This document shows positions 46,041 to 58,546 of a DNA stretch of 64,000 nt, piece after piece. Below the pieces are notes generated by a model that did not search any database, was not told where the DNA came from, and saw nothing but the letters and a program-made list of their open reading frames with translations. How positions within the stretch are numbered: the stretch's first letter is position 1; every line of letters starts with the position of its first letter. Source of the stretch: Xiphydria camelus (lineage: Eukaryota; Arthropoda; Insecta; Hymenoptera; Xiphydriidae); NCBI GenBank assembly GCA_963678675.1, contig OY783192.1:3048001-3112000 (forward strand). Direction: 5' to 3'. The position numbers and the translations under genes were made by a program.

Positions 46041-48100
46041 TATCCGTCCTTCCTCCGCCTGCCAACTGTCCAGGCGCATACGCCCGATAAGATAAAAGCT
46101 AAATAGCCCTCTAATTGTCGCCTTTTACCCTTTTCCAACGCAACCCCGTACAGCGCCTCACCCGCCCGAGCTCCAGACTCGTAAACCATGGTAAACGAGC
46201 CGGCCGCCGCTTTTCAGCCGAGAAACACGATCCGCATTAGAATTCGCGAATTGCTCGAAAACTTTCCCTCTCCGCGGAGAGAAGGATCGGGCGAGAGATC
46301 TCTCTCCCCGCAGTCCCCGTCGCTAATAAAATTTCGAAGTCACGGGGTCGCGCGGGTCGCGTTTGTAATGCGTCACCGTCGTCGGCGAGGTCGTTGTCTT
46401 TCTTATCGCGAGGTACCTAACGTCCGGAAGCCATTCGGCCGAAAGCGGGAATAGAGCTTATGGGGGATGAAGGTGGAGGCCGGGGCCTATCGCGGGGGGC
46501 AGCATTAATGCAGTTCCCGAACCCGGCGCGCGTAAACCCGCGATACTCGGCCAAACTGTAGGTGATAGTTTATCTGGCGGTGCTTATATATTATACAGGA
46601 TGGTTCACAATCAAGCCGTTCTTGGAGAAAGATGCAGAATTTAACTCCACTTTGTCTGGTCGTAATAGAGAGTTTATTCTGCGAGTGAATTTGCTCGGTA
46701 AGTGAAGTACAAAGTGATCAATGAGTAGCAGGCTCGTGTATTGATTGAGTAATCTCATCGATTATTTTGTAACTTATTGGTAAAGTCAATTTACTCGCAG
46801 ATGAAAAAGAGAGAGGAAGAGAGAGAGGGAGGGGGAGGGAGGGAGAGTTTACTTTCTCATAAAATCAAGTGTTAATAAATCAACTGTACTCAGGAATTAC
46901 TCGTTCATTATTACTCGTGGGAAGACGATAACGAGAAATAAATATATGGGATATGTGTGTGTCGCTGCGTAGAGAAATTCATTGATTATGAATCACTCTG
47001 TACAGCTATTCGCGCCTGATACTCAAATTCTCCCTACACCGCTTGGTTCACCGAATATAAGGGCAGTATAACAAGATTGACTGTACGCAGGAGCGACTAT
47101 GGAGTTAATGGTTAACGAGAAATTTTTATCGTTTTATGACGCCAGATGTGGCCAGTCTTCGAGGAATCGATTTAAGCAGTGGAAATGCGTCAAATATATT
47201 AATTAGAACTAAACCGTCATCGATAACTATACAAACCCCAGCTGTCCCTATGAGCGAGCAATTCTATTGTCATATAATCATTGCTGGAGTAGACGATACA
47301 CAACTATATACCATCGACTTTTTGCTCGCCGTCGATCGAGACTCGATTACCCGCATACCCCAACTTCTATCCTGCACCAGATATAGCACTGTGGGAATCA
47401 TCTAAAAAATAAATGAAGAACCCAGATCTTTATGACTGACTTAGGATGGAACATATGGCGTACAGGAATCTCGACTCTCGGGGGCGAATTATGTTCCCCC
47501 GAAGAATTCGGTCGAAGGTAGCGCGCCCCTACCCGCTTAAACAGGTGTTCAAACTTCAACGCGCGTCACGATGCATTGATTGACTGCACGTGACGCACCC
47601 GCGGTTTTCCTCGCAGCCACACGCGCTTGCAATTTTCGAACGAGCCCGTGTAATCACGAGCAAGGCTGTAAATCAATCGATTCCCCTCGGTCTAACGAGA
47701 GAAAACGTGTTCCGGGATGGGAACACGTTCCTTTGCAGTATTTCCGGAAGGTCGCACTCGGACGTTACGGAAGAATTCGGCCAAGAGGGTGGGGAAGACG
47801 AACGACCGTCTCTTAATTCTTTTGGTCGCAGACTTTTGGAGCTCATTAAGAGCTATTGCGGTGTCGAAATCCAATCTCTGGAACGAAACTGGTCGGTCCT
47901 CGTTTTGGACCGGCAAACGAGGGCCGATATATCGTCCTTCCTGGCGTTTAACGATTCGAAAACAACGAGCTTGTCGCTTTTTTCAGTTCCAGTACCAAAG
48001 TCGCATCTCGTAAAACTTAATTTACGCGGCTTTCGGTCGGAGGCGGGTTTTCGCCGTCACGTCGGGTAAAAAATGAAACTTTCAACGCGTTGCCACTTTT
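46041..48100. other. No recognised gene; two frames noted
   Basis: Frames at 46188-46454 (88 codons) and 47590-48069 (159 codons, plus) are the more protein-like ones in this stretch. The latter includes FGRRLLELIKSYCGVEIQSL. I recognise no family for either, and 47590-48069 is overlapped by a minus frame at 47692-47916. A GGGA-rich patch lies near 46820-46850. Confidence 0.35.
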
Positions 48101-48120
48101 ATACTCTCTCAATCTAAATC

Positions 48121-48216
48121 AGTGAAAATCACTGAAAATTAATGAAAAGTCACTGAAATCCAGTGAATAGAAGGTTACTGAAATTGCAGTTATCTTATAT
48201 TCACTGGATTTCGGTG
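48121..48216. repeat. Repeated CACTGAAAAT motif with a 19-bp inverted pair
   Basis: Short units such as AGTGAAAATCACTGAAA are repeated, and CACTGAAATCCAGTGAATA (48151-48169) pairs with 48198-48216 with one mismatch. It may be a worn element; no ends were identified. Confidence 0.5.
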
Positions 48217-48774
48217 CCTATAAATTGATTCTCAGTTATTTTTACCAATTCAGTTTAAGGAAGTAGACTCGAAATGAGAAAATCAATAGCAAAGCTGAAT
48301 AAAGCGAATGGCAGCTGCTGCAATAAGTTTTCCTTCTCGAAATCGCCGTCCCATCCCTTTTTCACGGGACCGTCGCTACATTCAATATGCACTTTACTAG
48401 GCAAATAAACCGCTGTCTCGTCGCGCTACGGACGAGGGGCAGGTGTAAATGCAAAAGGATGGCTATAAGGCTTTAACATTACCGTCCCGTGCGCGCTTCA
48501 CGCTGTGCTTATCCAACTCGGGCCAAGACAGTTACGATTCGAATTCCCGTTAGATTGATCGATGAAATCCACCATGGAAGAAGGGAACCGGGGTCGTGCA
48601 ATTCTTATTCGACAACGGAAAACAAATCTTCGGATAGGTTTTGTCATCTTGCCAGAAATCTCTGGACCTCTTTAAGCGAGTCTTCCCCCTCGTAAAATAG
48701 GGCACGCCTATCGTAGATTTAATTCGGTATGTGCATAAGAAAATGTTTGTATTTTCAAATTCAATTTTTAATCT

Positions 48775-49000
48775 ATGCACTTGTTCGATATCACGTGAAA
48801 AGGAAAATGTTTGAAAAAATAAGTGCGTTTCTTTTTACAAGATTGTGACGTCATCGAAACACCAAAGAGACGCGCTTATTTCAAGGAACGAGTGCGAGAG
48901 AGACAGTCTTACACACGATGACGTAGCTCTATTTCTAAACATCGTTTTCCAGCTCAAATAAGGCCGAAAATAAAAAATGAAGAATTACAGGGTAAATGAT
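48775..49000. repeat. Dispersed repeat copy 2, uninterrupted
   Basis: This stretch matches 32540-33105 in ordered blocks (TGACGTCATCGAA, GAGACGCGCTTAT, AACGAGTGCGAGAGAGA, then GGCCGAAAATAAAAAATGA). It lacks the 319-bp MITE found in the other copy and so serves as the empty site. The repeat family is unknown. Confidence 0.7.
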
Positions 49001-49010
49001 TTTTCCAAAT

Positions 49011-52000
49011 TTTCTGTATCTGCTATCAGGAAAATTAGTTAGGAGATTTAATTGTTGTCAGGGGTTGAGGTAGGTCGCGTGGAAGCGAACTCACGGTATC
49101 GAGCGATCCATGAACGATAATTTCAATTCAGGTTTCATCTCGGTCGGTCGAGTGATAAGAAAGCCAGATTCGAGATAGGAACCGTCAGGCTAGCTTTATC
49201 TCTTATTTGTGACCTCGTAGATTTCTGAAGCCGCCACCCGCTCCGTGCCGTAGATATAGTGCGGTACTGTAGGACCGGAAGTACGTGTAGGAACAGGTTA
49301 TACCGGGGCACACTCGACTGCGGCGTTTCTCGAGCTCATAATTGCAAAGGCGTTCGAGTTTTTCTTTTTTCAAAGAATACTTGTTGTTGTAAACTTGTTA
49401 AATTGGAAAAAGGGAGAGAGATTATAACGCTTGAAGTTCTGTGTAATCAGTATATCCAGTTAAAAGTTCCTACCATGAAGAAAAACATGAATCATGGCGC
49501 AATATCACGCGTCAGTGGAATTGTATTACGTACCTACAATTTACATATACGGTTATTGCAAGCTACTGTATCCATATTTTTGATCCAATCACACGACGGG
49601 GTTGCGCCATGCTATGGTGACAATCGAGTCCGTTAATCGAATCGTGGTGTCGATCAATTAGGGAATTTTGGAAAATCTGGAATCGGCAAGAATTTGTCTG
49701 AATTATGGAACAGTTATAGAAAAAATCACATTTATAGGGGAGTTTTCTCGAATTATTTTATTATTTCATTTATTCATTTTATTTCAATCTACATATCTCT
49801 AAGCGACGAGAAAAATGACCTATTTGATATCGAATTCAAAATTCGTTAATCGCTCGTATGACACGAATCATGCATATATTATGATCTAGACTCGTACGAA
49901 TCGAACAAAATTCCATCCGACAACGTTTGAAGCTATATCGTTGCAAAAATTCGATAACCTTTTCATTGCGAATAGAGTTTCGTTAATCAAATACTATGAA
50001 TATATGCCAGTTTAGGCATCGTATGGTGTGTCAAGTCGAATAGGTTTATCGGTAGAAATTGAAAATCTCGTGACGGCCGGCGCTCGAGGTTCAACACGCA
50101 GGACGTCCTAAACATTGCAATAGTCGAAGTGGTGTATTTGGTTTGCTTCGTGTTATGTTTCGTGTCGGTTGAATATGTGGGATGAGGAAATGGGAATATG
50201 TATACCCAAGCCGTCGCGGCAAGGAATATTAACTCGGTGTAAAGCAACCTGCAGATTATACGTATCTATACATACGTCGTACTCTTTTGTATGTACATCA
50301 CATACATCTATATTACACGAAAATCCGTAATGATTTCATGCGTACGAGATTAATTTTCGTTTCTAACGTACGTACCTCATATCTCTTAATTTTCCTTTAC
50401 AATGAATTCCCACGAAATGTTCTATTTCACGTTAACACAGTATAACGTCGAGAGATCGCGAAGTGAAACACTTTATCAGTCCCACTAACGCGCGGGATTA
50501 ACATAGTTCTTACTTCAACCTTTTTTGTTCAATAAGAACAGAAGAAAGTTTCAAAGTCTTATTCAGTCCTATTGCAATTAACTGTCTCCGTCGTATAATC
50601 CGCGCGGTTTCTACGATATCGCCAAGGAACGTCGTCAATTCCCCGGACTTCGTTAAACTCTATTTATCAAGATTACTGACTAAACGGATTGAAAAATATA
50701 TCATATTTCCTCGAGATCGCAGAGAAATATCTCAGCCAACGGTGAAAAAAGAAAAGGAAGAGCCTCGCTAAGTTCAACGGGATTTCGCGGGAAGTTGAAA
50801 TTCGTCGGACGGAATTAAAAAAATCCCATTGCGCGAGTGCGCTAGCGGGGAGAAGAGGCGAGGCAATTAATTCCGGCCATAATCTTCTAAATTGCGATAA
50901 AATTAAAGCTGGATCTTAATGAAGGTGGCTGCAAAGAGACGGTACTCTTTTATGGGAAACGTATTTCATCGTCAATTGCACGCGGGATCTCGAGTGCGTA
51001 ACGAAGACTGCTCCTTCGGTCCAGGCGGTCGAGAACACCGATCCGACGGATTAAAATATCGTAAAAAATTTTACGCGCCAGTTAAATCGCTACTGGGTGG
51101 TACGATTTAGTATAGCCTACTCACATGGTGTCTTCCGCGATATTTATACGCGTGTGAAAGTCGCGCGCTGCACTGGCTTCGATCGGAATTTTCATCGCGT
51201 TAATTTACGGTCTTGCGAATGGCACGTGAAGGGAGAAATTCGTTAATTTGCCGAACGACTTTGGCCACCCGTTCGTGCGGCTTTTAAATATTTAAACGCC
51301 ATGGGGATGCTACGATACGCACGCGTACGCCAACACGCACGCACGCACGCACACATAGATAAGCATGCGTTAAGTATGCAGGAGAGTGTTACATCTCTCA
51401 CACCGAAGGTTGGACAGATTCCGGATGAGTGCCCAATTGAAAATGAAGCAATCTCGTCGGAGCTTCGTAAGGCCCGTAACTAGATTTCTACATATATACG
51501 CGTTACGCCAGTGCATTTATCAATGTCCGTGCGCGAACACGACACTTCTCTAATTCATTTTCACGATACACTGTTCCTCGACATTTTGATTGGCGTTAGA
51601 TAAGTGTCTTTTCAACTCATTTCCGAGCATCGTTAAAACACTGACACAGTAGTTAAATCGAACAAATTTTCCGTTCTCGTTCGAATTTTTGTAGATTTAG
51701 TTTCTTCCTCTTCCATCTCACGAGGAAATCCTTCGAGATATTAATCTTCAATCTCTTGATAACATTTAGCAGAATTAAAGATTTTCTGAAAACAGGAGTC
51801 GTATTTTTTATAGCAACATTTTGATTTAAAAAGGTTGCCTTCGCAAAATGTGGGGTCCTAAAAGATTGTCTTTCAAACTATGCGAAATAGCACAAAAGTT
51901 TATACAAAAAGTTATTCGGATTTCGAAAATCTGATACTTTTGTATTTAAGTGTTTGCTGTATCTCACTTAATTTCCGAGACCTACATTCTGGAGAAAGAG

Positions 52001-53710
52001 GGTTCGAATCTTAAAACCGAAATAAGTCTGCAGTGAAATACGAGTTCCTCATTTACCGATAAACTTTAATTTCTCCAAATTTCATCAAGATCAGAGGCAA
52101 ACACCTCGGACGATTTTCTTGTCGAGGAAGAAGACAGCCAGGAGAGTTTCCACGATAATGAGATCCGTACGTCTACCCGATAACGGTCCCCTCGTAATGT
52201 CTCATGGTTTTTTCAGTAGGCGCAATAAATGGAGAGTAATACGCGAGGAGTGAAAAGGCCCATTTGTAACAAGTTTTTAAAGCGCATTTTACTCGCTCTA
52301 ATATCTTTCCCTAATTTATTTACCCCGTCCGAGAAACACAATCTCCAACGCGAGAGCTCGCTCGCTTTTAACGATTAGGATAGAGAACGGTAGATATTTC
52401 AGTCCCGGTAATTTATCGCCCAATACGAAGTCTAATTTTTCTTTCCGTTTCCTGTAATTTTCTATCGCACCGTATTCCTCGACTTGTTCTCGTATCGAAC
52501 TCCGCGTGTCTCTCCTTCACGTCAAACGAGCGCGATATCAGTCGCCCCGTCGTTCGATTTATCAGTCTCACCCTCGCTGACGCGCCTCTCCCTGCCTCTT
52601 CCTGGTTAAAATAGTCCCTTTTTCGAGAATGTTTGCATCGCCGCTAACGACTCCCTCGATACGCACGATACGCGGAACGACGAGTCGAAAGATTCGGCAC
52701 TTCCGGAAGGGGGCGTACGCGTAGACACCTATACGAGAGAATCCGAGTGAAATCACTTTCTACGAGTCCTGCCAATGAAGATAATCGGGATTAGGTCGGG
52801 CCGGGGGGATACGAAGTGCTTTTAATTATCGAATTAATATTCGTTGAGCGCGCGATTACGCAACACTTCGTCCCCCTTCGGCTGTCTTTATTTTAGTCCG
52901 CGCCTCTCAGACAGACCTGTAATTTGGCGTCATTTAATATAATTAGTTTTTTGTTCCCCCGGTCCTCTTACATTTTTCTTGTTTTTATTGCCTACCGGCT
53001 CGTTTTACAGCCGCCTCCTCCCCCTTTCTCTTTCTCTCTCCCTATCATCCCGCCTCTCTCCTCATTTACTCGCTTACTCTCGCGCTCTCTATCTCCCTAC
53101 AACGCACTTCGTGCCGTCTTCTCCCTCTCCCCCCTTCACGTTCTCCTCTTTCCTCCGCCACTTAGTTCCCCCACCGGGGTATCCTCTCTCGGCTCTTCCA
53201 TCTTACTCTCCTCGCCTCCTTGAAAAGCGCTGGATGTCTATGCCGCGAGCCGAGCCGAGCTCCGACGCTGAAATTATGATCATTCCCGTGATTACCGGGC
53301 GCTTTCCTCAGCGAAACTTCCACCTCACTTTCAGGGCTCGCGCTTAAGAGCGTCAGAACGAATACCTACGCGTCCACACAAATGAGCATTTTTGTATCCT
53401 ATGACTTAACGCGGGGCGAGCGCGAGGGCGAGGCACGCGTCAGAAGTTACCGCGAGTAACTGTAGCGACCCGAGGAGAGACTGATAAACGTACCTGGATA
53501 ACGACTCGCGCTAGATTCGCACCCTTCCTTTCCTCTCGGCTGTTTTTGCGAAAATGAATTTTCTGGATCGCGCGGGAGGTAGCCCCCTGGGTACGCCAGT
53601 TTTTCACAGACCTTCCACTCCGGTTGAAATTTAGGGGGAACAACATTTTTAGCCGGACGGCAATGTTCGTTTAGCGAGCAAAGCAGGACCTGGGGGACAC
53701 TGCGGCGACC
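49011..53710. other. Long stretch with no recognised gene or element
   Basis: AT-rich to mixed DNA in which the frames are short (mostly under 100 codons). A CGCA repeat lies at about 51330-51350. A strongly pyrimidine-rich tract lies at about 53010-53220. No transposon ends, RNA genes or protein motifs were found. Confidence 0.45.
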
Positions 53711-53814
53711 CGTCACGCTGTGGCGGCCTGACGCCAGATGGCGCCGACTCTCTCGGCCCTCGGCTTGCGGCTACTGGCTCTCGGCTCTCGGTTGTCCAAC
53801 GACGGTGCAGTTAC

Positions 53815-53822
53815 TATATAAG
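53815..53822 (+). promoter_or_regulatory. TATA-box-like TATATAAG
   Basis: This is a good match to a metazoan TATA box. A start site about 31 bp downstream would fall near 53846, inside the first hairpin of the ribozyme candidate. Transcription from here would therefore miss the 5' strand of its closing helix, and read-through from upstream would be required for cleavage. Confidence 0.45.
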
Positions 53823-53832
53823 AGGACCACAG

Positions 53833-53900
53833 AGCGTCTAAGGCAGGAGTCGGCCTAGCCTCACTGACGAGTCCACAGGCCGACTCCGGGACGAAACGCT
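53833..53900 (+). ncRNA. Candidate type III hammerhead self-cleaving ribozyme
   Basis: All core elements of a hammerhead are present in the right order. Helix III pairs 53833-53837 (AGCGU) with 53896-53900 (ACGCU), five pairs. The cleavage triplet GUC ends at 53838. Helix I pairs 53839-53844 with 53858-53863, with one A-C mismatch. The conserved CUGACGA is at 53864-53870. Helix II pairs 53871-53874 (GUCC) with 53889-53892 (GGAC). The conserved GAA is at 53893-53895. Loop I (53845-53857) and loop II (53875-53888) contain 11-nt segments, 53846-53856 and 53877-53887, that are exact complements. This suggests a kissing interaction or, alternatively, a competing hairpin. Hammerheads cut their own RNA at the H17 position and in animals usually travel with retroelements or satellites. 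Activity is not shown by sequence alone. Confidence 0.75.
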
Positions 53901-53936
53901 GCTGCTGCAGCGGCTGTTCTCGCAAAAGCGGCTGCT

Positions 53937-53992
53937 CCGCTCGTATATATGACAGCTGCAACCGCTCGTATATATGACAGCTGCAACCGCTC
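53937..53992. repeat. 25-bp tandem repeat, just over two copies
   Basis: The unit CCGCTCGTATATATGACAGC plus TGCAA occurs at 53937-53961 and 53962-53986 without differences, followed by the first bases of a third unit. It lies 37 bp after the ribozyme candidate. Confidence 0.9.
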
Positions 53993-54135
53993 TTTTTGCC
54001 TCTATTGTTGCTTCGGTTGGTTCTACAGCGCCGGTGACTGATTTTGTTGTACTGTAGCTCGGCTAAGTTAGCCTAAAAACCTCTTCTTTCTATATTTGGC
54101 CATGGTAATTAAATATTATATTTCCCGCTAAATAC

Positions 54136-54338
54136 ATGGACGGATACCGGAGCACTCACATTATACTCTACCACTTCGAGAAAGAATGGAAGGCGGCACA
54201 GTCATTTCGCGATCTCAACGAACTTTTCGGCGAGGGAACACAATCAGCAAAAGCCGAATTAAAAGATAGTTCAAAAAGTTCAAATCGGGCGATACAAACC
54301 TTATAGATGACGAAGGAAGAGGTCAACCATCTGTTTTA
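54136..54338 (+). pseudogene. Mariner transposase N-terminal fragment, frameshifted
   Basis: From ATG at 54136 the frame reads MDGYRSTHIILYHFEKEWKA and continues with AQSFRDLNELFGEGT, the first DNA-binding helix-turn-helix region of mariner transposases. Near 54255 the frame shifts. In the new frame a TAG stands where a Trp is expected, followed by FKKFKSGDTNLIDDEGRGQP, the linker to the second helix-turn-helix. The similarity stops at about 54338, and no catalytic domain or clear terminal repeat was found. Its start is only about 75 bp beyond the ribozyme-bearing segment. Confidence 0.88.
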
Positions 54339-57300
54339 ATGTATTTTTATTTAAGCTGAAAATTCTATATAAAAATTTTTAAAATCATAGATGCGATCAT
54401 GGAAAAATACAGAAATCTCGCCTGGAGATTATGGAAATATCATGGAAATTTATTATCCTTAATCGCGCGAGACACCCTGGTATGGACGTATTACGATAAT
54501 GAAGTTCTGATATTTGGTTCTGAGCATTTCAATGTTTTTAGGCGTCTTTTGAAAGAATGCGGTGCATATTGCATTCGCAAAATTAATAAAAACGCGGGCT
54601 TTTTGAAACGCAAAGAATAATCCGAATTCCCTGTTTTCACACCGTCACTCGGATGAAATTCTTTTAATCTCCATCGCGTTTTCCCGGAATTATTCGCGTT
54701 CAAAAGCAGAGCGAGTTATTTCATAAAAGTCCCGTATATGCGCGCGCGCAGGTATTTTCCCGTTGTCAGTAGGTGGTGTTGCGGTGTATACGATTAGGCA
54801 AGCTTCGTCGCGCTTTCTCGGAGCGTGCAGCCGCGACGCTGTAACGCGGGCAACGGGCGCTCCTGTAGCTAAGCAGGTACCCTGCATATTTTTCCGCGGC
54901 ACGAGCTGGCGCCTCGCCAGAAAAGAGTCCTCGCGTTGATAATGCATATTACCGAGCGTTACGCTGGCCGTTACCGTAGCGATAAAACTAAATCCCAGTC
55001 TCGTCCTCCTCGCGCGTCCCAACCCTTCGCGCCGCGCGTTGGTTTCTTCGTTCCAGTCCTACTTTCCCCCCGCAGCGATTCCCAGCTGTTAACCCCGCGT
55101 TACCGGCGGCACGAGCCGTGCTTTACCCGACGACCGCGCGCACGCGGGCATTCGTAAAAGTTACCGTAGATCGTGATCCGCCTGCACACGGCCCGCATTA
55201 TTACTTATCTTCTGCAACCCGACGGAGATCACCCGCGGATTGCAATCTGAGATTATCGCGCCGACCAATCCTGGCTTTACGGGTTGCGGGGCTCTCTTCC
55301 TCTCTATATCGATGTACCTCCGCCTCCTTTTTCATATCCTCCTTCCTCCTTCGCTCCCGACTCCCGCTCTCGGTCTCGAAGCTTTTTACACGATCGCGAA
55401 CGCAAGGAGATTAATAGTTTCCTGGGGCGTATTAATACCTAGACCGCGCGAGCGATCGAGGGGATGCTCTATACGGAGAAATTGGACTTTTCAGAAATCG
55501 TATTTCAACTCTAGCGTACCTATATAGAGGAGGCGCCGCGATGGGATGGCCATAGTTTGAGCACGTATTGTCGAACAAAGTTGAAGAAAGTTCTGATAAG
55601 CATTTGTCACGCGGCATGACCGTCGTGATTATTGTCGTCGATGCGCTAAATAGGATACTACTGCATGTGTGTATAATTCAAGTTGTTGTTTTCGCGTTAA
55701 AACAGTTAATGGATTTTTTAAACCTAACTTCATTAGAGTGGCCTTTTCTTATTTCGCCTTTTGAATAAGAAATTGGCACTTGAAATGGCGCTATATATAT
55801 TATGAACATTACATTGTGAGGAGCCCTGTACGCGCGTTCTTAACTGTATTTCGGGCCACTTTACCATCCCGTCGATCTAATCGGTCCTAAGTAAGATTTC
55901 TTGTAACGAACGAATTAGCCAGACACGGCTCGTTAATTGGTCCACAATTGAAAACCGGTTCTACTAAAAAAGGAACATCTACTCATACATCTACGAAACT
56001 TCGTTCATCTATTGTCGTATCCTCGGTGACAGTTTCTATAGAGTGAGGAAATCCGCGTCGATGAAAGATAATTGGCCCGTGCACCGTCGTTGGACTTAAT
56101 TTCCACTTAATTTTAGACCTTCGCGCTATTTCCGTTCAACCTCGCCTGTGCTCGACGCGTTCTTGAATGGAGCATTTTTTACTCAACGACGGGTTTCCGT
56201 ATTTGTTCACGCATCGTCTGGCGGCGTCTCGTGCGCCGCAGTCTACTCTTTTTTTTTTTAACGCACTCTCGTACGCGCGCGTTGTACCACCGCGTCGCAT
56301 TCTTAGAGCTGTCAGGTCTGTCGTCACGGGACGGGTGCGACGGATACGCGCGTGGCGATCTTCCAAAGCGACGACGACGAGAGTCGTGATGAGCGGGCGT
56401 TATCGTTACGAAAAGTTAGTCCGGTGTGACGGCAGGCTAATGTTCTTCGGGTCGTATCAGTCTGTGACGTTGGGAATGTTACTTTCGAATGAATTTCCTC
56501 TTTGTGAATACGCGCGGACGGATGTATAGGTATTTAGGTACGAGACGAATGACCTTTCGCTCCGCGTGTCCGAATTCTAATGTCGCATCACGTTATTTTT
56601 TTTACTAAAAAATAAAGTAGGTTGCGTTTCATAATTTATTACTAATTGAACTATTGCACAATGAAATTACGTAATAATTAGTTCGTAAGCTCCGATTCAT
56701 CCTGTGACCCGATTCGTCTCGGTTTAGGCTGTGCAAAATTATCTAAAACATTCAAACAACGAGAAAGCTCAATTGGTTATCATTGGCGGAGCCTATGATA
56801 AAAACGTTAAATAAATGCAGGGGCAATTTACGAGACTTAGATGTTTCCTATGTCGGATAGCCGCCCAGCGAGCAGCCTCGCTGACTAGCGGATTATTCAA
56901 CGATGATCTATTCGTGAACTCGATCGACTCGCGATGTTTTTCCGACCCATTTTTCTCGCGAACGTGCGAAGGAACGAGCGCGGAAAAGCTACGGCACGTA
57001 ATAGAGATAACCCAACCTCTCCAGTATATATTGTAGAATCGTGTAGGGAGAGTGTCGAGCGGATGTAGAACGAGGCGTATGATTATATTCTAGTTAGTTC
57101 GCTCGCTGCGGTAGTACGCTGAACATCGAGCCCGTTTCGAAGCGTAATTAATCTTCTTCACGAATAAAAACAAAATAGAATAGCCACCATTGTTATTAAA
57201 CCGCCGCGAGCTGCTGCTCGTTGAAGTGTTTTAAGGTGGAGCGTATCTTCCGGGAGCAGAGAGAGAGAGAGTAGCGATATAGACTCGCGTGCCGGGCGGG

Positions 57301-58546
57301 AAGAAGGATGTATAGGGAAAATGGAAAAGATATTAAGTTGTTATACGTATCGGGGAAGAGGGAGCTACAGGTTTAAGAAACTCGTCGCCGTGAACGAAAT
57401 TATAATGCTCCCCCCTTTCCTCGCAGCTTCGCCCGTGGTTCCAAGTTAAATTTGCATCAATCCGATAGTCTCCCCGTCGGCTCCTGGTTTAGTAGGTCCA
57501 TAGGCACTGATAGACTTTTCAAATTCCACCTCGACATGCGAGAGGGTAACTAAGTAACAACGCGCGAAGGCTAAAGAAATTCATGGACAAATTTCCTCCG
57601 ATATTTTAAATGAAATATCGCGAAGCTATCGAAGTTGCGCAAAGAGCTAAGAAAAAGTGTTTACATAGTTTCACGCGGTAACTTTAATAAAAAGTTACAC
57701 GGAAAGTTGCGCAAGCGTGGATCTACCGTCGCCTCTTCAACGACAGTCGGACTAGCGCGGCAAACTACATGGCTTTTCCGCGGTCGGCTGTATCCTAGCA
57801 CCTCGCTTAGCGTCGGTCAAATTGAAATTGAACGAGAGAAATTACACGGCTAATGCAATCGCCACGGTTATTCCAATTTTCAGTTCTTAACTGGTTCGCG
57901 CGGCACGCTGGCAAATTGGCTCGTAATGGGCTTTTAACAGCGCGGCGACGAATAAACGGTCCCTCGCAATTTTAGGGCGCGTCCTACTGTCAGGTGACGA
58001 CGAAGGCAGGGGACGGCGGCGCCGAGATGCTAGTATTCGTAAGCCGTAAAACGAGTCTCGTATTGCGGCGTACGTATATCTTACGTATATCGTATATACG
58101 TACATGCCGGGGATCGCTTTCGAACGCCGAGGCACGCGTTCAGCCTGAAAGGTCACGTGCGCGCCCGGACGTTAAAGTTCATTTTGGACGCGTATCATCG
58201 CGCATATACGTTTCACGCTTTCGTGCATTTAGAGAGACACGTATCGTGAATTACGCTGCGCTTCCCTGCACCGTCATGACGAGCGTCTCGCATCCAGTAT
58301 TTACGGCTATTGTCTTCGTTCTCCGCTCGAGGCTAAACGGGCCGCTACGTCGTGATCTCCATTGAAGCGTGTAGGCTGTGGACGGGAACGAACGCGTACC
58401 CATATTTTTCTGGTAGATGTTTCCATGGTATTTCCTGTCCGGCGCGCGTACAAGTGGAACATTGCAAGGATCCTCTTATATTTGACATTTTTCCTTCGAA
58501 AGTTTTTCTTTTATCCGACTGTCGTTATCGCTGACGAGTACACTTG
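54339..58546. other. No recognised gene; small frames only
   Basis: The first 280 bp are AT-rich and include a frame of 73 codons (54399-54620) of unknown nature. Beyond it the sequence is mixed, with frames up to 123 codons (57994-58365) on both strands. No RNA gene, element end or protein family is recognised. A run of T lies at 56250-56259. Confidence 0.4.

Larger units (their letters stand above)
53712..54060 (+). other. Element-like segment with TATA box, ribozyme and tandem repeat
   Basis: This interval groups a TATA box (53815-53822), a hammerhead-like fold (53833-53900) and a 25-bp tandem repeat (53937-53992). It begins near a TGTGGCGGCCTGACGCC string that could be the start of a long terminal repeat, but I found no matching end, primer-binding site or duplication. 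A repeated GGCTCTCGG motif lies at about 53776-53791. What kind of element this is, if any, remains open. Confidence 0.4.

Noticed and set aside
47590..48069. 159-codon plus frame with fairly even composition
   Set aside because: Not listed as a gene because no motif is recognised, overlapping frames exist, and no splice or start context supports it.
52005..52025. GGGTTCGAATC, similar to a tRNA T-loop (B box)
   Set aside because: No acceptor stem, D-arm or anticodon arm upstream at tRNA spacing.
53893..53925. Alternative type I reading of the ribozyme, with helix III formed by CGCTG and a downstream CAGCG
   Set aside because: The base after CAGCG is G where the obligatory U16.1 is needed, so the upstream strand (53833-53837) with GUC is the consistent solution.
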